35,373 nt of DNA, taken from positions 1 to 35,373 of the forward strand of contig JAOAQY010000098.1 of NCBI GenBank assembly GCA_025210965.1, written 5' to 3'. This document shows, piece after piece, positions 7,849 to 17,155 of this stretch. The position numbers and the translations under genes were made by a program. Under the pieces are notes generated by a model. That model was given only the letters and a program-made list of their open reading frames with translations, was not told the origin of the DNA and did not search any database. Numbering within the stretch: position 1 is the first letter of the stretch; each line of letters begins with the position of its first letter. This DNA comes from Tissierellales bacterium. GTDB lineage: Bacteria; Bacillota; Clostridia; Tissierellales; JAOAQY01.

Positions 7849-10467
7849 TTACTTGTTGATGATAGCAGCTTGAGCAGCAGCTAATCTAGCGATTGGTACT
7901 CTAAATGGTGAACAAGATACATAGTTCAAACCGATTCTGTGGCAGAATTCGATTGAAGATGGCTCTCCACCGTGCTCTCCACAAATACCTAATTTGATAT
8001 CTGGTCTTGTCTCTTGACCCAATTTTACAGCTGTCTTCATAAGTGAACCAACACCTACTTGGTCGATAGCTTGGAATGGATCTTTCTCGAATATTCCTCT
8101 TTCTTTGTATTCAGAAATGAACTTACCAGCATCATCTCTAGAGAATCCAAATGTCATTTGAGTTAAGTCATTTGTACCAAATGAGAAGAACTCTGCTTCT
8201 TCTGCAACTTGATTAGCAGTAACAGCAGCTCTAGGAATCTCAATCATTGTACCGATTTTGTAGTCTAACTTAACGCCAGCAGCTTCGATGATAGCGTCAG
8301 CTTCTTTAGCAGCTAATGCTTTCATTTCTGCTAATTCGTTTTTGTGTCCTACCAATGGAATCATGATTTCAGGAACAACATTTAATCCACCTTTGTTAAC
8401 TTCAACAGCAGCAGTGATAATTGCTCTAACCTGCATAGCATAGATTTCTGGATAAGTAACACCTAGACGACAACCTCTATGACCTAACATTGGGTTGAAC
8501 TCTGATAATTCTTCAACTTTAGCTTTTAATTCATCAAAGCTTAAGTTTAATGCATCAGCAACCTCTTGGATTTCTTCATCTTTGTGTGGTAAGAATTCAT
8601 GCAATGGTGGATCTAAAAGACGAACTGTAACAGGTCTATCTTCCATTGCTTTATAAATACCAACGAAGTCTTCTTTTTGGTATGGGAATAATTTTTCTAA
8701 TGCTTTTTCTCTTCCTTCAACTGTATCTGAAACGATCATTTGACGGAAGTTGAAAATTCTTTCCTCTTCGAAGAACATATGCTCTGTTCTACACAAACCA
8801 ATACCTTCTGCACCAAACTCAACTGCTTGAGCAGCATCTCTTGGAGTATCAGCATTTGTTCTTACTTTAAGAGTTCTAGTCTCATCAGCCCATCCCATCA
8901 ATGTTCCAAAGTTACCAGATAATTCTGGAGTAACAGTTTTGATAGAACCAGTATAAACATCACCAGTATTACCGTTTAATGAGATAAACTCGCCTTCTTT
9001 AACTTCTTTATCTCCAACGATCATTACTTTCTTTTCTTCATCAACTTTTGCGCTACCACAACCAGCAACACAGCAAGTACCCATACCACGAGCAACAACA
9101 GCTGCGTGAGATGTCATACCACCACGTTGAGTTAAGATACCTTCAGCACTTACCATACCTTCGATATCTTCTGGTGAAGTCTCAGCTCTTACTAAGATAA
9201 CTTTTTCGCCAGCTTCAGCTGCGTTTTTAGCATCTTCTGAAGTGAAGTATACTTTACCTGATGCAGCACCTGGTGATGCTGGTAAACCAGTTGTTAATAC
9301 TTCTGCCTTAGCTAAATCTTCTTTATCAAATGTTGGGTGAAGTAATTGATCCAATTGTTTTGGCTCAATACGCATGATTGCCTCTTCTTTAGTGATTAGA
9401 CCTTCTTCAACCATTTCAACTGCAATCTTAACAGCAGCAGCTGCTGTTCTCTTACCAGTTCTTGTTTGTAAGAAGTATAGTGTACCATTCTCGATAGTAA
9501 ACTCTAAATCTTGCATATCTCTATAGTGGTTCTCTAATTTATTTGCAATTTCCATGAATTGGTTGTAAACTTCTTCATTTATTCTCTTCATATCTTCGAT
9601 GTGAAGTGGAGTTCTGATACCAGCAACAACGTCTTCTCCCTGTGCGTTCATTAAGAACTCACCAAAAATACCATTGTCTCCAGTTGCAGGGTTTCTAGTA
9701 AATGCAACACCAGTACCTGATGTCTCACCTGCATTACCAAATACCATTGCTTGAACATTTACAGCAGTTCCAATGTCATGTGGAATTTCGTTTAAGTTTC
9801 TGTAAACGATAGCTCTTGGGTTATTCCAAGATCTAAATACAGCTTCTACAGCTTCCATTAACTGTGCTTTAGGATCCTGTGGGAAGTCCTTGCCAGTTTC
9901 TTCTTTAACTACTGCTAAATAAGCAGGAATCATTTCTTTTAGGTTTTCTGCAGTTAAGTCAGTATCTGACTCTACGCCATGTTTTTCTTTTGCTTCGTCT
10001 AAAATTGCTTCGAATTTAGATTTTGAAATCTCTAAAACAACGTCAGAGAACATTTGGATAAATCTTCTGTAGCTATCATAAGCCAATCTTTCGTTGTTAG
10101 TCAATTTAGCGAAACCTTCAACAGCTTCTTGGTTTAAACCTAAGTTTAATACTGTGTCCATCATACCAGGCATAGAAATTCTAGCACCTGAACGAACTGA
10201 AAGCAATAATGGATTAGAAACATCCCCGAATTTCTTTCCAAGCTTTTCTTCTACTTTTGCTAAATTTTCAAAAATTTCTGCTTCTACTGAAGCATCAATT
10301 TTCTTACCATCAGCATAGTACTTTGTACACATTTCTGTTGTTACAGTAAATCCTGGAGGAACTGGAACTCCGATGTGAGTCATCTCAGAAAGGTTTGCAC
10401 CTTTACCTCCCAATAAATTCTTCATTTCTTTTTTTCCTTCGTCGAAGGAATAAACATACTTAGCCAT
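7849..10467 (-). CDS. ppdK: Pyruvate, phosphate dikinase
   Basis: 872 residues, the normal length for bacterial PPDK. It interconverts pyruvate + ATP + Pi and PEP + AMP + PPi in the cytoplasm; in fermentative anaerobes it may work in either direction between glycolysis and gluconeogenesis. The N-terminal ATP-grasp part has SFDEGKKEMKNLLGGKGANL, SVRSGARISMPGMMDT and the ETSGTGVAFTRNP loop. The swivelling domain carries GGMTSHAAVVARG with catalytic His454 and regulatory Thr452. The C-terminal PEP/pyruvate barrel has the catalytic-Cys motif GICGEHGGEP. Thr452, two residues before the histidine, is the residue that the PDRP regulator family modifies, and such a gene (ppsR) is present at 17156-17971. 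AGGAG precedes the ATG. The gene has its own promoter and terminator. Confidence 0.98.
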   Translation of the reverse strand: MAKYVYSFDEGKKEMKNLLGGKGANLSEMTHIGVPVPPGFTVTTEMCTKYYADGKKIDASVEAEIFENLAKVEEKLGKKFGDVSNPLLLSVRSGARISMPGMMDTVLNLGLNQEAVEGFAKLTNNERLAYDSYRRFIQMFSDVVLEISKSKFEAILDEAKEKHGVESDTDLTAENLKEMIPAYLAVVKEETGKDFPQDPKAQLMEAVEAVFRSWNNPRAIVYRNLNEIPHDIGTAVNVQAMVFGNAGETSGTGVAFTRNPATGDNGIFGEFLMNAQGEDVVAGIRTPLHIEDMKRINEEVYNQFMEIANKLENHYRDMQDLEFTIENGTLYFLQTRTGKRTAAAAVKIAVEMVEEGLITKEEAIMRIEPKQLDQLLHPTFDKEDLAKAEVLTTGLPASPGAASGKVYFTSEDAKNAAEAGEKVILVRAETSPEDIEGMVSAEGILTQRGGMTSHAAVVARGMGTCCVAGCGSAKVDEEKKVMIVGDKEVKEGEFISLNGNTGDVYTGSIKTVTPELSGNFGTLMGWADETRTLKVRTNADTPRDAAQAVEFGAEGIGLCRTEHMFFEEERIFNFRQMIVSDTVEGREKALEKLFPYQKEDFVGIYKAMEDRPVTVRLLDPPLHEFLPHKDEEIQEVADALNLSFDELKAKVEELSEFNPMLGHRGCRLGVTYPEIYAMQVRAIITAAVEVNKGGLNVVPEIMIPLVGHKNELAEMKALAAKEADAIIEAAGVKLDYKIGTMIEIPRAAVTANQVAEEAEFFSFGTNDLTQMTFGFSRDDAGKFISEYKERGIFEKDPFQAIDQVGVGSLMKTAVKLGQETRPDIKLGICGEHGGEPSSIEFCHRIGLNYVSCSPFRVPIARLAAAQAAIINK

Positions 10468-10540
10468 TTCATCACACTCCTGTTTTATTTTAAACTTTAA
10501 GAGTTTGGTTCTGATATCTTCAAAATATCATACATCAAAC

Positions 10541-10570
10541 ATTATAGCACTTTACCCCTCTAAAAATCAA
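10541..10570 (-). promoter_or_regulatory. ppdK promoter
   Basis: On the minus strand TTGATT (10570-10565) and TATAAT (10546-10541) are 18 bases apart, about 75 bases upstream of the ppdK ATG. A small dyad (CTCTAAAA at 10558-10565, TTTTAGAG at 10576-10583) overlaps the -35 element and could be a regulatory site. Confidence 0.7.
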
Positions 10571-10652
10571 TATAATTTTAGAGAATAAAATAATTCTTTT
10601 CACCTCTGTCTCATATAGAAGCACCGTTTCATTGATACCCATTGTGAAATAA

Positions 10653-10658
10653 ATTATA
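10653..10658 (-). promoter_or_regulatory. Possible second, upstream ppdK -10 element
   Basis: A second TATAAT on the minus strand sits in the same local context (AGTGCTATAAT) as the promoter at 10541-10570. Its -35 region is poor: TTTTCC at 17 bases, or TTGTTT at 20. It may be a weaker upstream start site. Confidence 0.3.
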
Positions 10659-10693
10659 GCACTAATATGTTTAATGGAAAACAATACGCTTAA

Positions 10694-10726
10694 CAAAAAA
10701 CAAAGAGTCTACCATTGGTAGACTCT
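10694..10726 (-). terminator. Intrinsic terminator of rnpB
   Basis: Arms AGAGTCTACC (10704-10713) and GGTAGACTCT (10717-10726) with a three-base loop are followed on the minus strand by TTTGTTTTTT. It lies about 15 bases beyond the RNase P RNA 3' end. Confidence 0.9.
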
Positions 10727-10740
10727 AATTTGCTAATAGA

Positions 10741-11078
10741 GTAAGCAAATCTATAAGCCGAGTTCTGTATTAGATTATCATCAATCTAGACCATTTGTTA
10801 CCAAATGGTTCAAGCAACCTACCATTAGAGAAAACAACGGGCAGCTGTCTTTTCAATCTCATTTTGGTCTTGCTCCAAGTGGGGTTTACATAGCAGACTA
10901 GTCGCCTAGCCTCTGGTGAGCTCTTACCTCGCCTTTCCATCCTTACCACACTAATGTGGCGGTTTATTTCTGTTGCACTATCCTTAGAGTCGCCTCCACT
11001 GGGGATTACCCAGCACCCTGCCCTATGGAGCTCGGACTTTCCTCATGCCAAAGCACGCGATAATCTGACTTACTTACC
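10741..11078 (-). ncRNA. rnpB: RNase P RNA (bacterial type A)
   Basis: About 338 bases on the minus strand. The RNA is the catalytic subunit that removes 5' leaders from pre-tRNAs. Diagnostic elements are GAGGAAAGTCCGAGCTCC near the 5' end (11044-11027), AGGGCAGGGTGCTGGGTAA, the AGTGCAACAGAAA...AAACCGCC core, GGTAAGGATGGAAAGGCG, and the 3' ACAGAACTCGGCTTATAGA that completes the core. The 5' GTAAGTAAGTC and 3' GATTTGCTTAC form the closing helix P1 with G-U pairs, which sets the limits. The overall plan fits type A rather than the Bacillus type B. It has its own promoter and terminator between nif3 and ppdK. Confidence 0.96.
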
Positions 11079-11083
11079 GACAT

Positions 11084-11112
11084 ATTCTAACATAGATTAG
11101 CATCTGTGTCAA
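11084..11112 (-). promoter_or_regulatory. Strong rnpB promoter
   Basis: On the minus strand, consensus TTGACA (11112-11107) and TAGAAT (11089-11084) are separated by exactly 17 bases, with the mature RNA starting six to seven bases downstream. The -35 lies just after the nif3 stop codon. Confidence 0.93.
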
Positions 11113-11128
11113 TTTTTAGCACTAAAAT

Positions 11129-12229
11129 TTATAACTTTTTTGCCAAACTGCCATTATCTAACTCAAAAGGAGCGATTTTAATTTCAAAATCATCTATTTT
11201 ATCATTCAGTAACTTCTCTAATTCATCAAGCACCGGTCTTTCAGAATAATAATGTCCTAAATCAATTACAGCAATATTTTTATCTATCAAATCAAGTACC
11301 TTTGTACTTCTAAGATCAGAGCTTATATATACATCTACATTTCGTACTTTAGATATCAAATCTTCACCACCACCGGGACAAAAAGCAACATTTTCTATAC
11401 CTAAATTTTCATCTCCATAGTAAGTAACGTTCTTACATTTCAAGTCTTTCTTCAGTCTTTCAGCCAATGTTATAAGAGTAGTCTTTTCTATTTTCCCAGC
11501 CCGTCCATGTCCATAAACTTTTTTTAAATTCTTGACTTCAATCACGTCATAAGCTACCTCTTCATATGGGTGATTCAACTTCAATGCAGCTACTACATTT
11601 TTCAAATCAGTCTCTTTCACAATAGCTTCCAACTTTATTTCATCTACAAACTCCAGCTTTCCAAGCTCACCAATATATGGATTTGCACCATCAACTGGTC
11701 TAAACGTTCCTGTGCCTGATTGTCTAAATGTACATGAGTCGTAATCACCATATCTCCCTGCTCCAGCATCCGTTAATGCTTTTGCCACTAACTCAACATG
11801 GTCTTTAGGTATAAAACTAATAATTTTGTAAAATGATTCACTTGTTATAGGTTCTATGATTGATTCATTCTCTAGGCCTATGATTTTCCCAAGCGCATAA
11901 TGAGTACCATAATCACATAAATCTAGCGGAGTATGCCATGCTAATATATTTAAATCATTTATCATGGCCTTCTTTAACAAAAAAGATCTTTTTCGTGCTG
12001 AGTCAAATTTCTTCATTGATTTAAATATCATTGGATGATGCGCCAATATAGTATTTATATTATTTGATATAGCATAATCTAGTACATCCTCAGTTACATC
12101 CATTGCTAACAAAAGTCCACTAACTACACATTCATTGTCTCCTACTATAAGCCCGCAATTATCCCATGATTCAGTAAGTTTTAGCGGTGCAATTTCCTCA
12201 ATTTTATCAATTAAATTACTTAGCTTCAC
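11129..12229 (-). CDS. Nif3-like dinuclear metal-centre protein (YqfO type)
   Basis: 366 residues. This is the Nif3/YqfO family (GTP cyclohydrolase I type 2/NIF3), hexameric metal proteins of uncertain physiological function. The N-terminal half has NTILAHHPMIFKSMKKF (metal-binding histidines), ILAWHTPLD and the DNCGLIVGD start motif. The C-terminal half has LGHYYSERPVLDELEKLL (His and Glu ligands). The roughly 100-residue middle (IISFIPKDHVELVAKAL...) is the CutA/PII-like insert found in the long YqfO form. Its ATG lies inside the end of trmK (14-base overlap), implying translational coupling. trmK-nif3 pairing is common in Bacillota. Confidence 0.92.
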   Translation of the reverse strand: MKLSNLIDKIEEIAPLKLTESWDNCGLIVGDNECVVSGLLLAMDVTEDVLDYAISNNINTILAHHPMIFKSMKKFDSARKRSFLLKKAMINDLNILAWHTPLDLCDYGTHYALGKIIGLENESIIEPITSESFYKIISFIPKDHVELVAKALTDAGAGRYGDYDSCTFRQSGTGTFRPVDGANPYIGELGKLEFVDEIKLEAIVKETDLKNVVAALKLNHPYEEVAYDVIEVKNLKKVYGHGRAGKIEKTTLITLAERLKKDLKCKNVTYYGDENLGIENVAFCPGGGEDLISKVRNVDVYISSDLRSTKVLDLIDKNIAVIDLGHYYSERPVLDELEKLLNDKIDDFEIKIAPFELDNGSLAKKL

Positions 12230-12920
12230 GCTTCATCATCACCTTTTCTAAACTCATAATTATATTTTCAAGTTCAATTAATTCCTCATTTGCATCTTTT
12301 TTAGAATTCTGTTTTATACTTTGATATATATTCTTGTACTTAGAAAGTTTGAATTTATAAAATGCATCTATTTGTTCTCCGACTTTATTCTTTAATACAG
12401 GTCCCACTATAGCATCATTTTTGTCTGTGAAATTCTGACCTATAGCATTAGGCTTTGCAACAATAATTTCATAAAACTTTTTACCTTCTATCGCTATTTC
12501 TTCATCAACAATTTCAAATCCATTTTCATTTAAATACACTCTAAGTATATCGCTAGCAACCATTGGTTGAAAAATAAATTTATCAATGCTATTTGTAATT
12601 TTCAAATCATGGGCTAATAACTCAGTCATTAATACTCCGCCCATTCCAGCAATAACTACAGTTTTAACTTCTCCAGCTCGAAGCACCTCAAGCCCAGAAC
12701 CAAGTCTCGTATCCATTTGTTCTTCGTATCCATACTCTAAAGATATTTCTTTGGCTTTCTGCAAAGGCATTTCATTTATATCTGCAGCTATAGCCGATTT
12801 TACCTTGCCTGTTTCAATAAGATAGATAGGCAAATATCCGTGATCCGTTCCAATATCAGCAATCATTTCCTCTTGTTCTACAAGATCCGCAATCGCCTGC
12901 AATCTAGGTGTTAATTTCAT
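12216..12920 (-). CDS. trmK: tRNA (adenine(22)-N(1))-methyltransferase TrmK
   Basis: 234 residues. TrmK methylates N1 of A22 in the tRNA D-loop using S-adenosylmethionine. The SAM-binding motif IADIGTDHGYLPIYLI (about 19-34) and ADINEMPLQKAKE follow the N-terminal LTPRLQAIADLV. VVIAGMGGVLM and FIFQPM are further family motifs. The C-terminal third is a charged helical region (YKFKLSKYKNIYQSI...). The gene starts 34 bases beyond the rpoD terminator, so it needs read-through or a promoter within rpoD; I see no clear promoter in the gap. It overlaps nif3 by 14 bases. Confidence 0.94.
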   Translation of the reverse strand: MKLTPRLQAIADLVEQEEMIADIGTDHGYLPIYLIETGKVKSAIAADINEMPLQKAKEISLEYGYEEQMDTRLGSGLEVLRAGEVKTVVIAGMGGVLMTELLAHDLKITNSIDKFIFQPMVASDILRVYLNENGFEIVDEEIAIEGKKFYEIIVAKPNAIGQNFTDKNDAIVGPVLKNKVGEQIDAFYKFKLSKYKNIYQSIKQNSKKDANEELIELENIIMSLEKVMMKREAK

Positions 12921-12953
12921 ATAATTCTCGCCTCTTTCAATATAAATAATTCA

Positions 12954-12987
12954 GAAAAAAAGATTCTCTGGTTTATTCCAGAAAATC
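12954..12987 (-). terminator. Intrinsic terminator overlapping the rpoD stop codon
   Basis: On the minus strand GATTTTCTGG (12987-12978) pairs with CCAGAGAATC (12971-12962), one G-T pair, followed by eight T. The 5' arm is the last rpoD codons (KDFLE), and the loop contains the TAA stop, so a ribosome finishing rpoD would cover the hairpin. Confidence 0.82.
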
Positions 12988-14082
12988 TTTTAATTTTTTA
13001 CTGCGACTTGGATGTCTTAACTTTCTAAGCGCTTTAGCCTCTATCTGTCTAATACGTTCTCTTGTAACATCAAACTCTTTACCAACCTCTTCCAAGGTTC
13101 TTGCTCTTCCGTCATCTAAACCAAATCTCAATCTCAATACTTTTTGCTCTCTCGGAGTAAGTGTATCAAGTACATCTACAAGTTGCTCTTTTAGCAATGT
13201 AAACGTAGCTGCTTCTGCTGGTGACTGTGCATCATCATCTGGTATAAAATCACCAAGATGGCTATCCTCTTCCTCACCAATAGGAGTCTCTAACGATACA
13301 GGTTCTTGAGCTATTTTTATAATTTCTCTTACCTTTTCAACTTCTAAGTCCATCTCTTTGGCAATTTCTTCTGGAGCAGGTTCTCTACCTAAATCCTGTA
13401 ACAATTGTCTCTTAACACGAATCAATTTATTGATAGTTTCTACCATGTGCACGGGAATTCTGATAGTTCTAGCTTGGTCTGCTATTGAACGAGTAATTGC
13501 TTGTCTAATCCACCACGTAGCATAAGTACTGAACTTATACCCTTTTCTATAGTCAAATTTTTCTACAGCCTTAATTAGACCCATATTTCCTTCTTGAATC
13601 AAATCCAAGAACAACATACCACGTCCAACATAGCGTTTCGCTATACTAACTACCAATCTCAAGTTTGCCTCTGCTAATTTTTTCTTAGCTATTTCATCGC
13701 CTGCTTCCATTCTCTGCGCTAAATCAATCTCTTCTTCAGCAGTCAATAGTGGTATCTTACCAATTTCTTTAAGATACATTCTAACAGGATCATCTACACT
13801 TATTCCTTTCGGAACATCAATTTCTTGAGTCTTTTTCTTTGATTTTGTAGTTTTTTTACTTTCTTTTGCCTCTGAGTCTGACTCTCCGCCAATAACTTCT
13901 ATCCCTTCGCTCTTAAAAATACCATAGATGTCATCTATTCTATCCGCATCTAACTCGACTTTTTCAAATGAAGACATAATCTCTTCATAAGTTAAAGAAC
14001 CCTCTTCTTTACCTTTTTTTAATAAACTTCCAATCGCCTTTTCAACATCAACCTTGGCTATATTTCCCTTTTTGTCAGCCAT
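12973..14082 (-). CDS. rpoD: Primary RNA polymerase sigma factor (RpoD/SigA)
   Basis: 369 residues, the size of the Bacillota housekeeping sigma factor. Region 1.1 (about 1-75) and a lysine/serine-rich linker ([13 protein letters not shown]) are followed by region 1.2 ([25 protein letters not shown]) and the hallmark region 2 ([41 protein letters not shown]). Region 3 ([18 protein letters not shown]) and region 4.2 ([30 protein letters not shown]) complete it. This factor should read the TTGACA/TATAAT-like promoters in this window. AAAGGAGG precedes the ATG. It lies 19 bases downstream of dnaG, and an intrinsic terminator overlaps its stop codon. Confidence 0.98.
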   Translation of the reverse strand: MADKKGNIAKVDVEKAIGSLLKKGKEEGSLTYEEIMSSFEKVELDADRIDDIYGIFKSEGIEVIGGESDSEAKESKKTTKSKKKTQEIDVPKGISVDDPVRMYLKEIGKIPLLTAEEEIDLAQRMEAGDEIAKKKLAEANLRLVVSIAKRYVGRGMLFLDLIQEGNMGLIKAVEKFDYRKGYKFSTYATWWIRQAITRSIADQARTIRIPVHMVETINKLIRVKRQLLQDLGREPAPEEIAKEMDLEVEKVREIIKIAQEPVSLETPIGEEEDSHLGDFIPDDDAQSPAEAATFTLLKEQLVDVLDTLTPREQKVLRLRFGLDDGRARTLEEVGKEFDVTRERIRQIEAKALRKLRHPSRSKKLKDFLE

Positions 14083-14101
14083 TAAGACGCCTCCTTTAAT
14101 C

Positions 14102-15934
14102 CTACTTCGTTTTCATATACTGATCAATCTCTCTAGCAACCTCTAACGTATCATTGAGCTCAATCATATATTTTTCGCGTTGTTTCTCATCTGACGTTTC
14201 ACTAATCAGCTGTTTCAATTTGTTTTTTTTCTCATTTAAACGATACTTTTTCAATTTTATAATAATCTGGTGCAAACTGTCAATATCCTTTAACTGATTT
14301 AATGATATTTTTTTACTTTGAGCAAGAAATTCTAATTGTTCTTTGATAACTTCTAACGACTCATGAGGATTGCTTTGTTCATAAGCTTGTCCTATGGTCT
14401 CATAAATAATTTTAAGTTCATCGTCAAAACATTCGAGCACATCTTGTTCATTTTGAAGCTGCTCGTAGTACTTCTTTGAAATAGTAACAGTATACAAAAG
14501 CTCATACGGAAGCTGATTTGTTTTTTTCTTTATTAAAACCTTTGTGTTTCTCTCCATTGGCTTTTGAAACAATTGTTCTCTTTCATTCGATGTAAAATCA
14601 CGTTTTTCAGAATTTCTACTTTTTGCAACCACGTTTTTCGCCCTATTTTTGTATCTTTCATAAAAATCATTTCTAATCACATCAGCATTTATCTTCAACT
14701 CATCTGCGATTTTTCTAAGATACAATTCAACTTCAGTCTTATTATCTTGTCTAGACAATACCTCAAACAAATTTTCTAAATACTTTATTTGATCATTGCT
14801 ATCACTTATATCGTATTCTTGCCTCAAGTCATAATCATAATACTCTATAGGTGAAAATGCCTTTTCTAATCTTGCTAAAAAAGATTCCTTTCCAAATTTT
14901 TTAATATATTCGTCGGGATCTTTAGCACCGTCTAGCACAATTATCTTTGGTCTAATTTCTCGTTCTGCCAAACGTTCTATAGCTCTCTTGGTTGCTTTTC
15001 TACCCGCTTGGTCCGTATCATAGCAGATATAAACATCCTCTGCATTTTTTTTAATAAGTTGAACCTGCTCTTTGGTCAAAGCTGTACCAAGTGATGCAAC
15101 CGCATAGTAAATGCCACTTTGAAATAGTGCTATGACATCCATATATCCCTCTGCCAAAATCAATTTTCGCTCTCTTGATTTTTTTCTTAGCAAATTAAGC
15201 GAAAACAAGTTCCAGCCTTTATTAAATACTTCCGAATCTGTAGAATTCAAATATTTAGGTTTTTGACTATCGTCTATAGCTCTACCTCCAAAACCTATGA
15301 CTCGCTGTCTCGTATCTAATATTGGAAACATCAATCTATTTCTAAATCTGTCATAATAACTATCTCTTTTTTCACTGTGAATAATTAAACCCACCGACAA
15401 CATCTCTGCTATAGTAAATCCTTGTGATTTTAGATAATCTAAAAGAGCCGTCCAGCTATCCTGAGCATATCCCAAACCATAAATTTGTATAGATTTATGG
15501 TCAATTTCTCTTCTTTGCAAATATCTAAGCGCTTTCTCTGTCTTTCTCAAATTTTCGCGATAGAATATTGCAGCTGATTTATTGAGTTCATAAAGCCTAT
15601 TTTTTGCATCTTCTCTAGGGTCTCTAGCTATTTCCTGAACTTCGAGTTCTAGTCCAGCTCTTTCCGCCAAAAACTCCACAGCTTCAGAAAACGAAATATT
15701 CTTATACTCCTCAACAAACTTAATTACATCCCCCCCTGCCCCACAGCCAAAGCAATGATAAATTTGCTTAGCCGGAGAGACAACAAAAGAGGGGGTTTTT
15801 TCATTGTGAAAAGGACAAACCCCCTTGTAGTTAACTCCTGCTCTTTTTAATTCTAAACAGTCGCCAATCACATCGACGATGTCAATTTCATCTTTTATTT
15901 TCTCAATAAATTCTTCTCGAAATACTCTTGGCAT
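14102..15934 (-). CDS. dnaG: DNA primase
   Basis: 610 residues. Primase makes RNA primers at the replication fork. The N-terminal zinc-binding domain has [11 protein letters not shown] and [11 protein letters not shown] (Cys40, His43, Cys61, Cys64). The core continues with [11 protein letters not shown] and VIGFGGRA. The TOPRIM domain has [13 protein letters not shown] (catalytic Glu) and [14 protein letters not shown]. The charged, helical C-terminal region (about 430-610) is the expected DnaB-binding part and is poorly conserved. I prefer the ATG at 15934, preceded by GTGAGG at close spacing; a GTG nine bases upstream is an alternative. dnaG and rpoD are adjacent as in the macromolecular-synthesis operon; rpsU, its usual third member elsewhere, lies at 26034. 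Confidence 0.96.
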   Translation of the reverse strand: MPRVFREEFIEKIKDEIDIVDVIGDCLELKRAGVNYKGVCPFHNEKTPSFVVSPAKQIYHCFGCGAGGDVIKFVEEYKNISFSEAVEFLAERAGLELEVQEIARDPREDAKNRLYELNKSAAIFYRENLRKTEKALRYLQRREIDHKSIQIYGLGYAQDSWTALLDYLKSQGFTIAEMLSVGLIIHSEKRDSYYDRFRNRLMFPILDTRQRVIGFGGRAIDDSQKPKYLNSTDSEVFNKGWNLFSLNLLRKKSRERKLILAEGYMDVIALFQSGIYYAVASLGTALTKEQVQLIKKNAEDVYICYDTDQAGRKATKRAIERLAEREIRPKIIVLDGAKDPDEYIKKFGKESFLARLEKAFSPIEYYDYDLRQEYDISDSNDQIKYLENLFEVLSRQDNKTEVELYLRKIADELKINADVIRNDFYERYKNRAKNVVAKSRNSEKRDFTSNEREQLFQKPMERNTKVLIKKKTNQLPYELLYTVTISKKYYEQLQNEQDVLECFDDELKIIYETIGQAYEQSNPHESLEVIKEQLEFLAQSKKISLNQLKDIDSLHQIIIKLKKYRLNEKKNKLKQLISETSDEKQREKYMIELNDTLEVAREIDQYMKTK

Positions 15935-16021
15935 TATCCTCACCTAAACTATATATTCTATAACCACTTCAATTTTCCTCTTTATTTACAAAAAATAATT
16001 TATAATTACTTTTCTACCAAC

Positions 16022-17026
16022 CTAATCAATGCCCCAAGAACTTGGAAGATAATATTCCTTAAACTTCTTCAAAGCATAGCGATCTGTCATACCGGCTATG
16101 TAATATGTTACCTTATTTAGCTCACTAGTATTTAATTCTCTATACTCTTTTACCATCTTGTCTGGATGATCCTTGTAGTAATAATAAAGCATTTTCAAAA
16201 GTGTTTTTGCCTTATTTTCTTCATACTTCGCCTCTGGATTATGATATACCGCTTCAAACATAAAATCTCTCAACAAATCACTGTACTTTGCAATCTTCTC
16301 TCCTCTAGAAATAATATTTTTCCCTTCACTATGATCTACTATGTCTGTAATCATAGTCTCAATTCTATCTCCATGAGTTTTTCCAAGTACTTCAACACAT
16401 TCTGAAGGCAAATCAGACTCGCTCAATATTCCAGCACGAATAGAATCATCTATATCATGATTTAGATAAGCTATCCTATCAGCAATTTTAACAACTTGAC
16501 CTTCTAAAGTCATTGGCAACTTATCTCCAGTATGATTTAGTATCCCATCTCTAACTTCCATGCTCAAATTTAAACCACCTGAGCCTTTATGCTTTTCTAT
16601 ATAATCAACTATAAACAAGCTATATTCATTATGCTTAAACCCTTCTGGATTCAACTTATCAAGAACAAGTTCTCCACAATGTCCAAAAGGAGTATGACCT
16701 AAATCGTGCCCTAGCGCAATAGCTTCTATCAAATCTTCATTTAAACGCAATGCTCTACCTATAGTTCTAGCAATTTGAGAAACCTCTAAAGTATGAGTCA
16801 ATCTTGTTCTATAGTGATCACCTGCTGGCGCTAAAAATACTTGTGTTTTGTGCTTCAATCTTCGAAATGCCTTCGAATGAAGTATTCGATCTCTATCCCT
16901 TTGATATATAGTTCTAAGTTCACATTGCTCCTCTTCAACAAATCTCCCAGATGAGTCAGCACTGTGCATTGCAAATTCACTCAAATTTTCACTTTCCCAT
17001 TGTTCTCGCATTAGTCGATCGTTCAT
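16022..17026 (-). CDS. dgt: dGTP triphosphohydrolase-like HD protein
   Basis: 334 residues. The family hydrolyses dNTPs (classically dGTP) to nucleoside and tripolyphosphate. The HD-domain metal site is visible: Arg75/His78 region (RTRLTHTLEVSQIARTI), His107-Asp108 (ALGHDLGHTPFGHCGE) and later KIADRIAYLNHDIDD. The N-terminal FRRLKHKTQVFL motif is typical. The length matches the shorter clostridial dNTPase-like form, so substrate range may differ from that of E. coli Dgt. GGAGG lies 6 bases before the ATG at 17026. It precedes dnaG (87-base gap) on the same strand, an order common in Clostridia, and may tie nucleotide pools to replication. Confidence 0.92.
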   Translation of the reverse strand: MNDRLMREQWESENLSEFAMHSADSSGRFVEEEQCELRTIYQRDRDRILHSKAFRRLKHKTQVFLAPAGDHYRTRLTHTLEVSQIARTIGRALRLNEDLIEAIALGHDLGHTPFGHCGELVLDKLNPEGFKHNEYSLFIVDYIEKHKGSGGLNLSMEVRDGILNHTGDKLPMTLEGQVVKIADRIAYLNHDIDDSIRAGILSESDLPSECVEVLGKTHGDRIETMITDIVDHSEGKNIISRGEKIAKYSDLLRDFMFEAVYHNPEAKYEENKAKTLLKMLYYYYKDHPDKMVKEYRELNTSELNKVTYYIAGMTDRYALKKFKEYYLPSSWGID

Positions 17027-17101
17027 AGCATTCCTCCAAATTAAGACTTTCTCTATTGATACCCTTTATAAGGATTTCAAACCGAGCTCATAATCAAATA
17101 A

Positions 17102-17128
17102 AGAGTGCAAAGGCCTACTTTGCACTCT
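17102..17128. terminator. Hairpin terminator after ppsR
   Basis: Arms AGAGTGCAAA (17102-17111) and TTTGCACTCT (17119-17128). On the minus strand it is followed by TTATTTGATT, a modest T-rich tract. It lies 28 bases beyond the ppsR stop codon and probably ends the long phoH-to-ppsR operon before dgt. Confidence 0.75.
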
Positions 17129-17155
17129 TGTAAACAAAATAATCTTCAAATTTTC

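Noticed and set aside
17027-17101. Promoter for dgt
   Set aside because: TATAAA and TTGATT/TTGAAA occur, but spacings are 21 or under 14 bases, so no firm sigma-A promoter can be called.
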